Below, in pieces: positions 54,013-62,356 of a stretch of DNA of 64,000 nt. The notes under the pieces are model-generated. The model was given only the letters and a program-made list of their open reading frames with translations. It had not been told where the DNA came from and did no database searches. The stretch comes from an uncultured Steroidobacter sp. GTDB lineage: Bacteria; Pseudomonadota; Gammaproteobacteria; Steroidobacterales; Steroidobacteraceae. How positions within the stretch are numbered: position 1 is the stretch's first letter; each line of letters starts with the position of its first letter. A program made the position numbers and the translations under genes. The stretch spans positions 372,001 through 436,000 of the forward strand of contig CALLKK010000009.1 of assembly GCA_938008435.1 (NCBI GenBank), read 5' to 3'.

Positions 54013-54088
54013 TGGTGGGCCTGGCAGGATTCGAACCTGCAACCAAGGGATTATGAGTCCCCTGCACTAACCGTTGTGCTACAGGCCC
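54013..54088 (-). tRNA. tRNA with CAU anticodon (Ile2 more likely than Met)
   Basis: A full 76-nt cloverleaf on the minus strand: acceptor stem GGGCCTG/CAGGCCC, discriminator A, encoded CCA end, D-loop GGTT, anticodon loop CTCATAA giving CAU, and T-loop TTCGAAT. The anticodon stem GGGGA/TCCCT and the following TTGGT variable region resemble tRNA-Ile2 genes, whose C34 is changed to lysidine by TilS. Elongator Met is the alternative; initiator Met is unlikely because the three G-C pairs below the loop do not fit it. Confidence 0.9.
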
Positions 54089-54206
54089 CGGGGGTATGCT
54101 GCGATTCTAGCTTCTCTGCAGACGGCGCTGCGACGCGTTCGCAGCACGGAGCGGATACGCTGGCAGGATGGGAACGACGCATTCTTGCGTGAGCGTCGCG
54201 ATTTTA

Positions 54207-54239
54207 CAGTCGCGGCGTGCACTTCGCACGCCGCGACTG
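54207..54239 (-). terminator. Hairpin downstream of the carboxylesterase gene
   Basis: Perfect 14-bp stem CAGTCGCGGCGTGC (54207-54220) with GCACGCCGCGACTG (54226-54239) and a 5-nt loop, 18 bp past the carboxylesterase stop codon. The U-run is weak, but the stem is very strong. Confidence 0.65.
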
Positions 54240-54256
54240 AGCGAGCGGCAGTCTCG

Positions 54257-55840
54257 CTACTGACGCTGCGAGCGCTTCGCTTCGAGCTCTTCGAGCAGTT
54301 GATACCGCGCGCGCCGCACATCCGGCGCAAGCTGCGTCTCGGCAGCGATGGTCAGGCGTGGGAACGTCTCATCGCTGTGGTACGCCGACCATTGCGGCAA
54401 GCCTTCACCGTTCGGATTGCCCGTTTTGATGAAGTTCACGAAGTAGCCCTGCAAGAGCCGCGAGACCTTGCGATCGTCCTCGGTCCATGCGTACACGTCG
54501 TTGAGATCGAGATTGCCCATCGCGTACTCGATCTCGGCCGAGTGCACGGCGCCGTTCGGCACGGGCGCCTGCGGATTGGCGCGTTGCGCCGGACGCGGAT
54601 GCGCGTAGTAGTAATAGAACGCGGGCTTGCCGCTCGTGCGGCCATGCAAATCGACCCACTTCCAAGTCGCGTGACTCAAGAAGAGATCGCTCGCAAGCTC
54701 GGTCGCCGATTCCATCACCTGCTCTGGCGTCGCGGCCGGATAGAGCGCCTCCACGCGGCTTGCATCCTCGCCGTAAATCGCTGCGAGCGCCTGCTTGTAG
54801 TTTTCCACCGTCGGCTCGCGGTTCTGCAGCAGCGCGCCGAACCACGACTCGAGCGAGTTCGTACCGGCCAGCAACGGCACCTTGGCCTGCTCGCCCGCCG
54901 CGTAGATCTCTGCGGGCGATTTCGCGAAGAAGTAACCGTCGAGGACGACCGGCGGCATGACCCAAGTTGCGGTTGCCTCGAGCAGCTGCTCGGCCGGCAC
55001 CGCGCGCAGCTCCGCGAGCGACTTCGCACCGAGCGTTTCCGCGAACTTCACGCCGTTTTGCTCGGCAACCTCCAACGGCATGAGCTGCCCCATCATCGCG
55101 CCGCTCTCGCCGATCGCGCCGGCGATGAGATCGCGCGAGAGCGGCGAGGCCATCTGCGCGCTCACCGAGAACGATCCTGCCGACTCGCCGGCAATCGTGA
55201 CGCGTGCCGGATCGCCGCCAAAGGCCGCGATGTTCTCGCGCACCCATTTGAGCGCCGCATGTTGATCGAGCAGCGTGTAGTTGCCCGATGCCTTATAGGG
55301 ACTTTCCTGCGACAGCTCCGGATGCGAGAACTGGCCGAAGATGCCGAGACGATAATTGAACGTCACCGTGACGATGCCCTGCTGCGCCATGCTCGCGCCG
55401 TCGTAGCGCGGCTCCGAGCCGTCGCCCGAAGCGAAGCCGCCGCCGTAGATGTACACGAGCACCGGCAGCTTCTCATTGTTGCTCTGCGCGGGCGTCCACA
55501 CGTTCAAGTAGAGACAGTCTTCGCTCATCTTGCTCGCGCGAAACACCATGTCGTCGAAGAGCGGCCGTTGCATGCAGCGCGGACCGAACTCAGTCGCCTG
55601 GCGTTCGCCCTGCCAGCTCTCGACCGGCTGCGGCTCGCGCCAACGCAGCTCACCGACCGGCGGACGCGCATAGGGAATGCCCTTGAAGATGCGCACGCCT
55701 TTCTCGGCATCCTCGATCCCGACGATGGTGCCGTTCGCGATCTTCACGCGCGTACCGTCGACGGCAGGCGCGCTACAAGCGGCAAGGCCGATGACAATCG
55801 ACGCCGGCACGAGCGTGCGGCGCAGAAGCGTTCCGAGCAT
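54257..55840 (-). CDS. Type B carboxylesterase lipoprotein
   Basis: A 527-residue serine esterase of the type B carboxylesterase/lipase family, predicted lipoprotein (lipobox IGLAAC near residue 22). Catalytic serine Ser220 is in GESAGS; the oxyanion strand IYGGGFASGDG and the histidine region NGAVHSAEIEYAMG are present, as is EDCLYLNVWTP. It may remove acyl groups from plant polymers or detoxify esters; context allows either. Start at 55840 with AGGGGG upstream; a longer upstream frame is a shadow. It follows the tRNA region. Confidence 0.92.
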   Translation of the reverse strand: MLGTLLRRTLVPASIVIGLAACSAPAVDGTRVKIANGTIVGIEDAEKGVRIFKGIPYARPPVGELRWREPQPVESWQGERQATEFGPRCMQRPLFDDMVFRASKMSEDCLYLNVWTPAQSNNEKLPVLVYIYGGGFASGDGSEPRYDGASMAQQGIVTVTFNYRLGIFGQFSHPELSQESPYKASGNYTLLDQHAALKWVRENIAAFGGDPARVTIAGESAGSFSVSAQMASPLSRDLIAGAIGESGAMMGQLMPLEVAEQNGVKFAETLGAKSLAELRAVPAEQLLEATATWVMPPVVLDGYFFAKSPAEIYAAGEQAKVPLLAGTNSLESWFGALLQNREPTVENYKQALAAIYGEDASRVEALYPAATPEQVMESATELASDLFLSHATWKWVDLHGRTSGKPAFYYYYAHPRPAQRANPQAPVPNGAVHSAEIEYAMGNLDLNDVYAWTEDDRKVSRLLQGYFVNFIKTGNPNGEGLPQWSAYHSDETFPRLTIAAETQLAPDVRRARYQLLEELEAKRSQRQ

Positions 55841-55974
55841 GGCAACCCCCTGAGCTGTTGTTGTTGGAATTCGGCGAAGCCTAGTTTGCGCGACGTGCCT
55901 TGAAAAGTGGCCGCCGAGAACGTGTATACGCAAGCATCTCACAAGCGCGGCGCACACGCCCGCGGCTAGGCCGC

Positions 55975-56694
55975 TCAGAATCGCTGCCTGACGAGCGCAG
56001 CAAGCCGTTCGGGCAAACGATCGTCCTCGAGCACTTCGCCGTGACACGGCACGAGCCGCGTCGGACGATCCGCTGCGATCTGCGCAAGCAGCCACTCGCG
56101 ATAGGCACGCCGATCCTTTGCCAGATACTTAAAGGTGGCGCTGATCGCCAACCCCGGCCCCACGCGGAGCGCCCGCGCTACTAGGCCGAGCACACCGGAC
56201 GGCAAGTGCGGCAGGTTGACGAAAGCATCGCCGACGATCCACGTGCAGCGGTCCGCTGCGCGCACGCTGAGCCACGCTTCGCCGTTGCCGACGCCCGGCG
56301 GCTCGAGCAGCGCAATGTGTGCAGGCAGCCATGCCGCGAGCAAGCGAAGATCCTGGAGGGACAGCTGCGTCTTGCGCTTCACGCGCACGAATGCACGGTC
56401 GGATACGACGATCGGCGCTTCCGGAAAGGCGGCTGAATGCTCGCGCAGACCGAGAGTGTGATACGCATTCGGTGCAAACAGAATCGGACGACCGAATGCG
56501 CGCAGTTGCTCGAGCGCCGCCTCGCCGGCTCGCGGCACCGGGCTGTACACGCACACGCGCTCATTGCCCAATGCGACGGCAACGGCACGCAACGACAGCG
56601 CACCATGCCGACGTTGCAGCTCCCAGACGTCGGCGAGCCCTGCGACTTTCTGCCAATCGGTGGACGAACGAACAGGTTGGGTTGGCGTGCTCAT
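55975..56694 (-). CDS. DUF4336/metallo-beta-lactamase-like protein
   Basis: A 239-residue cytoplasmic protein. The segments VCVYSPVPRAGEAALEQLRAFGRPILFAPNAYHTLGLREHSAAFP are typical of the DUF4336 branch of the metallo-beta-lactamase fold, in which the usual HxHxDH zinc motif is altered. A late histidine in PCHGEVLEDD could still bind metal. Function unknown. Start at 56694, where homology begins; longer upstream frames run into the sigma factor promoter region. Confidence 0.7.
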   Translation of the reverse strand: MSTPTQPVRSSTDWQKVAGLADVWELQRRHGALSLRAVAVALGNERVCVYSPVPRAGEAALEQLRAFGRPILFAPNAYHTLGLREHSAAFPEAPIVVSDRAFVRVKRKTQLSLQDLRLLAAWLPAHIALLEPPGVGNGEAWLSVRAADRCTWIVGDAFVNLPHLPSGVLGLVARALRVGPGLAISATFKYLAKDRRAYREWLLAQIAADRPTRLVPCHGEVLEDDRLPERLAALVRQRF

Positions 56695-56827
56695 GTGCAA
56701 TACTTCGACGCCGATACGTGACCGGCCGCTCCTTCGATGACGGCAAGCGTACGGCAAGAGGCGCCGGCAGGACCACGAATCATCCCAGCCGTTCCGTTTC
56801 AACCGCTGCCCGATACTTGCCAGCGCA

Positions 56828-57385
56828 ATGAATACCTCGGCCGACCGGTCTGTTGCATTGACCGGCACTCGCACAGACCGCGAGCAGCGGCGGTTCGAGG
56901 CCCTGTGCGCGCCCGTCAAGCCCGACCTGTTGCGGTTCCTGTTCTGGCTGTGCCGAGATCGCCCATTGGCGGAGGACCTCATGCAGGAAACGCTGCTGCG
57001 CGCCTGGAAATCCTTCGCGTCGCTGTCCGACGAGGCCGCCGTGCGCTCATGGCTCATCACGATCGCCCGGCGCGAATACGCGCGCACCTTCGAGCGCAAA
57101 CGCTTGTCGCTCGTCGACATCGACGCGGCCTTGGAAGCCGATCGCGCCTCGTTCGCCGTCGAAGACGATCACGATATTCGCGAAATGCGGCGCGCCATCC
57201 TTGAGCTCGACGAAATCTATCGCGAGCCGCTCGTCTTGCAGGTGATGCTCGGCTACTCCACGGACGAAATCGCACGCCATCTCGGCATCAGCCTGCCGGC
57301 CGTGCTCACGAGGCTGCACCGAGCGCGGTACGCGTTGCGCAAGCACATGCTCGGCAACGCGGCCGAGGAGGACGCCAGCGCATGA
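56828..57385 (+). CDS. ECF-type sigma factor
   Basis: A 185-residue sigma-70-family factor with sigma-2 (FEALCAPVKPDLLRFLFWLCRDRPLAEDLMQETLLRAWKS) and sigma-4 (EIYREPLVLQVMLGYSTDEIARHLGISLPAVLTRLHRARYALRK) and no extra domain. The stop overlaps the start of the anti-sigma gene (ATGA), which identifies the pair. The controlled stimulus and regulon are unknown. Confidence 0.9.
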   Translation: MNTSADRSVALTGTRTDREQRRFEALCAPVKPDLLRFLFWLCRDRPLAEDLMQETLLRAWKSFASLSDEAAVRSWLITIARREYARTFERKRLSLVDIDAALEADRASFAVEDDHDIREMRRAILELDEIYREPLVLQVMLGYSTDEIARHLGISLPAVLTRLHRARYALRKHMLGNAAEEDASA

Positions 57386-58056
57386 AATGCCACGAGTTTC
57401 GCGCTGCGGTCGCAGCAGAGCCGAGCGCAGCAACACCCGATGTGCTCTCCCATGCAGCACAATGCGATGTCTGTGCGGCCTATCGCGAGCAGATGCTCGA
57501 GATGGATCGGCTGATCCACAAGGCGCTTGCGATTCCGCTCGACGATCGCAGGGCCGCCTCGCCGAAAACGCAGCAGCGCGCTACGTTCGCGCGTTGGCAG
57601 ATTGCCGCCAGCCTGGTCGCTGCAACCGCGCTCGCGACGTCGATCTGGGTCGCATCGACACGCGAATCCCTCGCCGAGCACGTCGTCCGCCACACCGAGC
57701 GCGAGGCATTTGCGCTCGAGCGCAGCGACGAACGCGTCACCGACGCTAAGCTGCACGACGTACTGGAGGCAGCGGGATTGAGGCTACGCGCGGAGGTTGC
57801 CGACGTGTCCTATGTGGCGAACTGCCGCTTCCGCGGACACCTCGCACCGCATCTCGTCGTGCAAACGCCGCAAGGCCCGGTGACGGTGCTCGTGCTCATT
57901 TACGAGCAACCGACACGCTCGACCAGGCGCTTCGCCGAAGGCGGCTACGAGGGCGTGATCGTGCCCGCTCCGCGCGGCGTCCTCGCCGTGCTTGGTCAGG
58001 ACGCGCCCGTGCAGGCAGTAGCGACCACACTGCTCGGCGCGCTTGAGTATCACTGA
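57382..58056 (+). CDS. DUF3379-type anti-sigma factor
   Basis: A 224-residue single-pass inner-membrane protein. The cytoplasmic N-terminus has a zinc-binding anti-sigma pattern (HAAQCDVC, residues 23-30), a transmembrane segment follows at about 74-92 (IAASLVAATALATSIWVA), and the periplasmic C-terminus matches DUF3379 (YVANCRFRGHLAPHLVVQT). It would hold the preceding sigma factor inactive at the membrane until a periplasmic signal releases it. Translationally coupled to the sigma gene. Confidence 0.88.
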   Translation: MKCHEFRAAVAAEPSAATPDVLSHAAQCDVCAAYREQMLEMDRLIHKALAIPLDDRRAASPKTQQRATFARWQIAASLVAATALATSIWVASTRESLAEHVVRHTEREAFALERSDERVTDAKLHDVLEAAGLRLRAEVADVSYVANCRFRGHLAPHLVVQTPQGPVTVLVLIYEQPTRSTRRFAEGGYEGVIVPAPRGVLAVLGQDAPVQAVATTLLGALEYH

Positions 58057-58114
58057 TCGCAGTGCGCTACCTCGCAACGCCGAACAGCGCCCCCGAGCTC
58101 AGCCCGCAAAACAA

Positions 58115-58148
58115 AAAGGCCCTCCCTCGCGAACGAGGGAGGGCCTTT
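58115..58148. terminator. Bidirectional terminator between anti-sigma and GH9 genes
   Basis: A 15-bp perfect stem AAAGGCCCTCCCTCG (58115-58129) with CGAGGGAGGGCCTTT (58134-58148), tetraloop CGAA, with A/T-rich flanks on both sides (minus strand reads TTTTTGTTTTG). Terminates both convergent genes. Confidence 0.92.
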
Positions 58149-58161
58149 GCTCGCATGGAGC

Positions 58162-60642
58162 TTACTTGAGCAGGTCTTGGGCGGCGTGGACGAGGAAGAT
58201 GTAGCTCGACGCCAGATTGACCACGTACTCGTTCTCACCCCAGAGGAACGGCCAGTCTTCCTTGTTCTCCGGGAAGTCCGGCTTGAGGATGAGCACGCCC
58301 GGCACGATGCCGCCCGCGATGAACGAGAAGTCCGCGCGGTTGTTGCCGTAGGCCACCATCTTCGAGCGCGCGCCCACGCCGGAGACGAACGAGATGTTCG
58401 AATCCGGATGCGTGCCGTACAGATAGTCGAGCCCGCGGATCGTCGCGTCCTTCGTGAACAGATCCGGGAACGCCTTATGCAAGTAGTAGTTCGTCGTCGC
58501 ATAGCCGATGACGAAGCCGTTGCCGGCCCAGCCGCCGCGCGTGATCGGCACGCCGAATGGATTGTCGCCGACGAAGCGCTTCGACTCCTCGGCGAAGCGC
58601 GCTGCGCGCTTCTTCACCTTGGCGGCGAAGGACTTGCTCATGTACGGCATCGCCTTGATCGCGGCGACGACGTTCAGCATGAAGCGCTCTTCGATCGACG
58701 GCCAGAGCTCCTCGATGCGCTTCGCGTACTGCTTGTCGCCGGTGGCGATCAAGAGCTCGACAGCCGCATTCAGCTCTTCGTCCTTCGGATGACCGCCCGT
58801 CGTGTTGCCGTAGCGGAACAGGTTCGGCTCGCGGCTGCGCTCGAACTCCCAGACGCGCTTGGCCGTCTGCAGGCATTCCTCGGCGAGCTCGTCGTTGTAG
58901 CCGCGCAGCGCACGGCTGGCCGCCGCCAGCGCTGCCGCCGAACCGTAGTTGAGCGCGGTGGTCGCCGTCGTGAACGCCCAACGATCGTCAGGCGGCGAAT
59001 CCGGATCCGACGGATCGTGCACCTTGTTGTCGGTCTTGGTCACCGCATCGCCGAGATGCGTGTACTGGCCGAGATCCGGTTCGACGATGCCGGGGATTGC
59101 ATGGCCGAACACGCGATGCTGCGCGAGCAGGAACAGCGTGCCGTGCTCGATCTGCTGCAGGATGTCCGGCACGCCGTCGGGCTGGTGCAGCTCGACGTGA
59201 CGCTTCTTCTGATCGACCGTCGTCTCGTCGCGCTCGGGACGGAAACGCTCCCAGACATCCACGAGGCCGCGCACGACGTCGTACTGGGTCTGCGTGCGCA
59301 GATCGAAGTCGCCGGCGTCATACCAGCCACCGATATTGAGCCCCGGAATGTGCTCGCCCGGCGCGAACGGCGAATCCGTCTCGGGACCCATCTTGTACAG
59401 ATCGAAGTGCTCGTGATTCGGCGGCGCCTGACGCGCATCGTCCAAGTGCGAAGCGCCGTGCCACACGCGATACGCCTCGTTCACGAACATGTGATCCATC
59501 TGCACCGGCAGGAACACATCGAGCGTCGCGTGCCAGGTCGTGGCGAACACGTCGCGCGCGATGCGGAACGCATTGGTGCGTTGCCCCGCCGCTTCGATGA
59601 CATAGAGACCGGGCTCGCGCACGTTCGTGAAGTCGAACGTGTAGTAGTCGTAACGCAGGTACTCGCCCCAGCGCTTGGCCTCGCCGCTCGCAGCGACGCT
59701 CGTCGTGCCGTCGGCAGCGACTTTCAGCACGCGCACCGTACCGGGCGCGGCCGCGTTACGGTCCATTTCGATGATCGCGGTCTTATTCTGATCGGGGTGA
59801 TAGCCGACTTGCGAATGCGCAATCATCGCGGGACGCGTCCAGTTGGGCAGCGTGCTCGCTTCGAGCCGCCATTCGACCGCCGTGCCTTGCACGCCGGCAG
59901 GAATCGGCGTGCGCACGACGAACCAGCCGTTCTGGGCCTGATTGCGCCCGTCGAGCAGCTGGAGCTCGCCTTGCCGCGTCTCGATGCTGACGCGCCGCGC
60001 AGGATCTTCCGGCGCGAGCACGAGCTTGCTGCCCGTCGCAAAGGGCAGCCGCAACACCTCGCCCGATGCATCGCGTCCCGTCGGACCGGTCGGATAGAGC
60101 GGGAACGTGCCGCTCTTGTCGTCGATCAGGTAGGTCTTCGTGAAGTAAGCCGAGGGCAGGAATTCGAGATTGAGCCCGGCTTTGCCTTCGAGCTCCTTCG
60201 GCAGCGGTCGATCGAGCACGACGCGCAGCGCCACGCCGTCGCCGCTCGGCTCGGCGCGGATCGTGTACTCGAAGTCGTACTGGGGATACGCAAGGCGCGC
60301 TTCGATCGCATTCTGCTCGCGCAGGACCTTACGCTCTTTGAGCTCCGGCACGGGATCCCATTGCTCGGGCGTCGGGCTCAGGCGCACATCGCCGTTCGTG
60401 GCCGTGCGCACGCCATGGTGAATGAGCTCGATGCCGGCAATCTTGGAATCGCTGAAATTGCCGTCGTACCAATTACTGAAGACGAGCACATCCAGACCGC
60501 GCTTGGTGAAGTACTCGCGATCGTTGAGCTCGAGTGCCGCAGCGGAAACGCCCGAGCATGCGCACGCGAGCACGAACGCCGAGGTGGCCGAGCGGGCAAG
60601 GCTCGCCAGCCGACGCGTAGAAAGCCAGCCAGAAGAATTCAT
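58162..60642 (-). CDS. Secreted GH9 glycoside hydrolase
   Basis: An 826-residue exported inverting glycosidase of family 9. Signal peptide (about 1-33, cysteine near the end), an N-terminal region of about 250 residues, an early-set/CelD-N Ig-like domain (about 265-345; AHSQVGYHPDQNKTAII), then the (alpha/alpha)6 barrel. Catalytic bases Asp442 and Asp445 lie in GWYDAGD and the acid Glu805 in GENEYVVN near the C-terminus. It may cut cellulose, glucomannan or mixed-linkage glucan; family alone does not decide. Start at 60642, behind a GGGG motif. Confidence 0.93.
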   Translation of the reverse strand: MNSSGWLSTRRLASLARSATSAFVLACACSGVSAAALELNDREYFTKRGLDVLVFSNWYDGNFSDSKIAGIELIHHGVRTATNGDVRLSPTPEQWDPVPELKERKVLREQNAIEARLAYPQYDFEYTIRAEPSGDGVALRVVLDRPLPKELEGKAGLNLEFLPSAYFTKTYLIDDKSGTFPLYPTGPTGRDASGEVLRLPFATGSKLVLAPEDPARRVSIETRQGELQLLDGRNQAQNGWFVVRTPIPAGVQGTAVEWRLEASTLPNWTRPAMIAHSQVGYHPDQNKTAIIEMDRNAAAPGTVRVLKVAADGTTSVAASGEAKRWGEYLRYDYYTFDFTNVREPGLYVIEAAGQRTNAFRIARDVFATTWHATLDVFLPVQMDHMFVNEAYRVWHGASHLDDARQAPPNHEHFDLYKMGPETDSPFAPGEHIPGLNIGGWYDAGDFDLRTQTQYDVVRGLVDVWERFRPERDETTVDQKKRHVELHQPDGVPDILQQIEHGTLFLLAQHRVFGHAIPGIVEPDLGQYTHLGDAVTKTDNKVHDPSDPDSPPDDRWAFTTATTALNYGSAAALAAASRALRGYNDELAEECLQTAKRVWEFERSREPNLFRYGNTTGGHPKDEELNAAVELLIATGDKQYAKRIEELWPSIEERFMLNVVAAIKAMPYMSKSFAAKVKKRAARFAEESKRFVGDNPFGVPITRGGWAGNGFVIGYATTNYYLHKAFPDLFTKDATIRGLDYLYGTHPDSNISFVSGVGARSKMVAYGNNRADFSFIAGGIVPGVLILKPDFPENKEDWPFLWGENEYVVNLASSYIFLVHAAQDLLK

Positions 60643-60750
60643 CAAGTGCTTACCCCACAAGTCGATCGTCGTTGTCGCGAGCGGGCGAAGATACCCGCTC
60701 GGAAGGCGTGAGAGTAGTCGCCAATGAAAAGAGTTCCAAAGGACATGAAA

Positions 60751-60786
60751 AACGCGCCTGAGCGAACCGCCCAGGCGCGTTTCTGT
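60751..60786 (-). terminator. Terminator of the lipoprotein GH10 gene
   Basis: AACGCGCCTG (60751-60760) pairs with CAGGCGCGTT (60772-60781); on the minus strand the stem is followed by TTTTTCATG. It separates the GH10 gene from the GH9 gene, whose promoter must lie in 60643-60750. Confidence 0.82.
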
Positions 60787-60822
60787 CTGCGGCGCTGGCC
60801 CGCGCCCGCCTGACAGCCGGAC

Positions 60823-62073
60823 TTAAGGAATGGCGAACTCGGGATCAACGACCGCCCAGAAGGCGAGCTTGGGATTGCGATCCCGGTCGAAGAGCAGCGG
60901 CCAGTTCGTGCGCGAGACAGGCCAGCCGTTCAGCCACGTATGCGCGTCATGGACGCCCCACGTGGTCACCGCGTCGAGCGAGTACTCGCGGAACAAGGCG
61001 AACAGATCCCGGTAGAGCTGCGCCTGCTGCGACACCGCGCTTTGCGGCACGTCGGCGAACGATGCGCCGTAATTGGCCGCGCACGGCGGAATGCGCTGGA
61101 GCACGAAGCACTCGCCCGGGTCGGCGTAGATCGACACATCGAGCTCGGTGATGCGATTGGCCTTGCCGCGGTTCGCCACCGTCTTGAGAGCCGCCTCGAC
61201 ATCGGCAACTTGCGCCGTACGCTGCAAGTGCATCTGATGCCCGACGCCGTCGACCGTGACCTCGTCGGTTTCCTCGATGTAGTCGATGATCGCAAGCACC
61301 TTGGCCAGCTTCGCCGGATTCTCGGTGCTGTAATCGTTGATGAAGAGCCGCGCATTCGGATCCGCCGCCCGCGCAGCTTTGAATGCGATGCGCACATACT
61401 CGCGCCCGTCTCCGCCGTTCGCGCTGAATGCCTGATACCAAGGACTGTTGACGCGGAAGGTCTCGCCGTCGAGATCGCTCGCCACTTCGTTCACGACGTC
61501 CCACGAGCTGACCCGTCCCTTGTAGTACGTGACGACCTCGGTGATGTAGGCAACCAGTCGCTGCTGCACGATCGCGCGGTAGCTGGGATCGTTCCGATCG
61601 CCTGCGAAGAACCAGTCGGGCGCGGTTTGATGCCACACGAGCGTGTGGCCGTGCACCTGCATGCCGTTCGAGACGGCGAAGTCGACGATGCGATCGCCCC
61701 GCTGGAATTGGAAGCCATCGCTGCCGACCGCATACGGATCGTTGGGCGCGATCGTGCTCGGCTTCATTGCATTCTCGGCGGTGAGGCTGCTGTAGTGCTT
61801 GAGGAGCAGCGCGCGGTCGCGATCGTCGTCGAGCTGCTCGGGCTCGATGGCCGCGCCGATCGGGAAACTCTCGGCGAAGACGTCACGCAGTGCCGGCGCA
61901 GTGGACGGATTGGGCAGTTGCGGCGTGTTGGGCGAAGGCGACGGATTCTGCGGCGTGGGCGAGGTGGGCGACGAGTCGCCTCCTCCACCACCTCCGCCGC
62001 CGCCACCGCAAGCGGCGAGGAGCAAGCCGACTACGACCATCCCGGCGATGCGAAGAGTGCGTGTGCGATTCAT
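60823..62073 (-). CDS. GH10 endo-xylanase, lipoprotein-anchored
   Basis: A 416-residue enzyme with a lipobox (LLLAAC) followed by ten consecutive glycines and an S/P/T/N-rich linker of about 35 residues, then a GH10 barrel. Acid/base Glu196 is in WDVVNEV and nucleophile Glu310 in ITELD. The glycine run just after the lipidated cysteine, plus the flexible linker, would hold the barrel well away from the outer membrane, probably on the cell surface. Differs from the soluble GH10 at 12200. Start at 62073 behind GGGGGA. Confidence 0.94.
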   Translation of the reverse strand: MNRTRTLRIAGMVVVGLLLAACGGGGGGGGGGDSSPTSPTPQNPSPSPNTPQLPNPSTAPALRDVFAESFPIGAAIEPEQLDDDRDRALLLKHYSSLTAENAMKPSTIAPNDPYAVGSDGFQFQRGDRIVDFAVSNGMQVHGHTLVWHQTAPDWFFAGDRNDPSYRAIVQQRLVAYITEVVTYYKGRVSSWDVVNEVASDLDGETFRVNSPWYQAFSANGGDGREYVRIAFKAARAADPNARLFINDYSTENPAKLAKVLAIIDYIEETDEVTVDGVGHQMHLQRTAQVADVEAALKTVANRGKANRITELDVSIYADPGECFVLQRIPPCAANYGASFADVPQSAVSQQAQLYRDLFALFREYSLDAVTTWGVHDAHTWLNGWPVSRTNWPLLFDRDRNPKLAFWAVVDPEFAIP

Positions 62074-62356
62074 GAAATCCCCCATTCATCTCGCCATCGT
62101 CACGCCAGGCGCGGATATGCCGCCGCGCCGTGCGCCCGCAGGGTTGGGCTGGTGGCGACCGATCCGCCGTAGCGTCCGATAGTGCTTTTTGTCTTTATGT
62201 ATCTGTTTGATTGAATGGCCCGGCCTCGCGCACACGCACGAGGCCTCGCTGTCCACGCAAGTGTGTGGATTTCCGGGGAGATGTCAACAACGGACATTTA
62301 GGCTCCCGGCGGCCCGCGCGCGCGGCCTCACAAATGAGCAGCCGCCGGATCCTTCG

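Noticed and set aside
54013..54088. Initiator tRNA-Met
   Set aside because: CAU anticodon, but the anticodon stem lacks the three consecutive G-C pairs below the loop, and the acceptor end is fully paired.
58147..60711. Plus-strand open frame across the GH9 gene
   Set aside because: Shadow frame; the minus strand carries intact GH9 motifs and a signal peptide.
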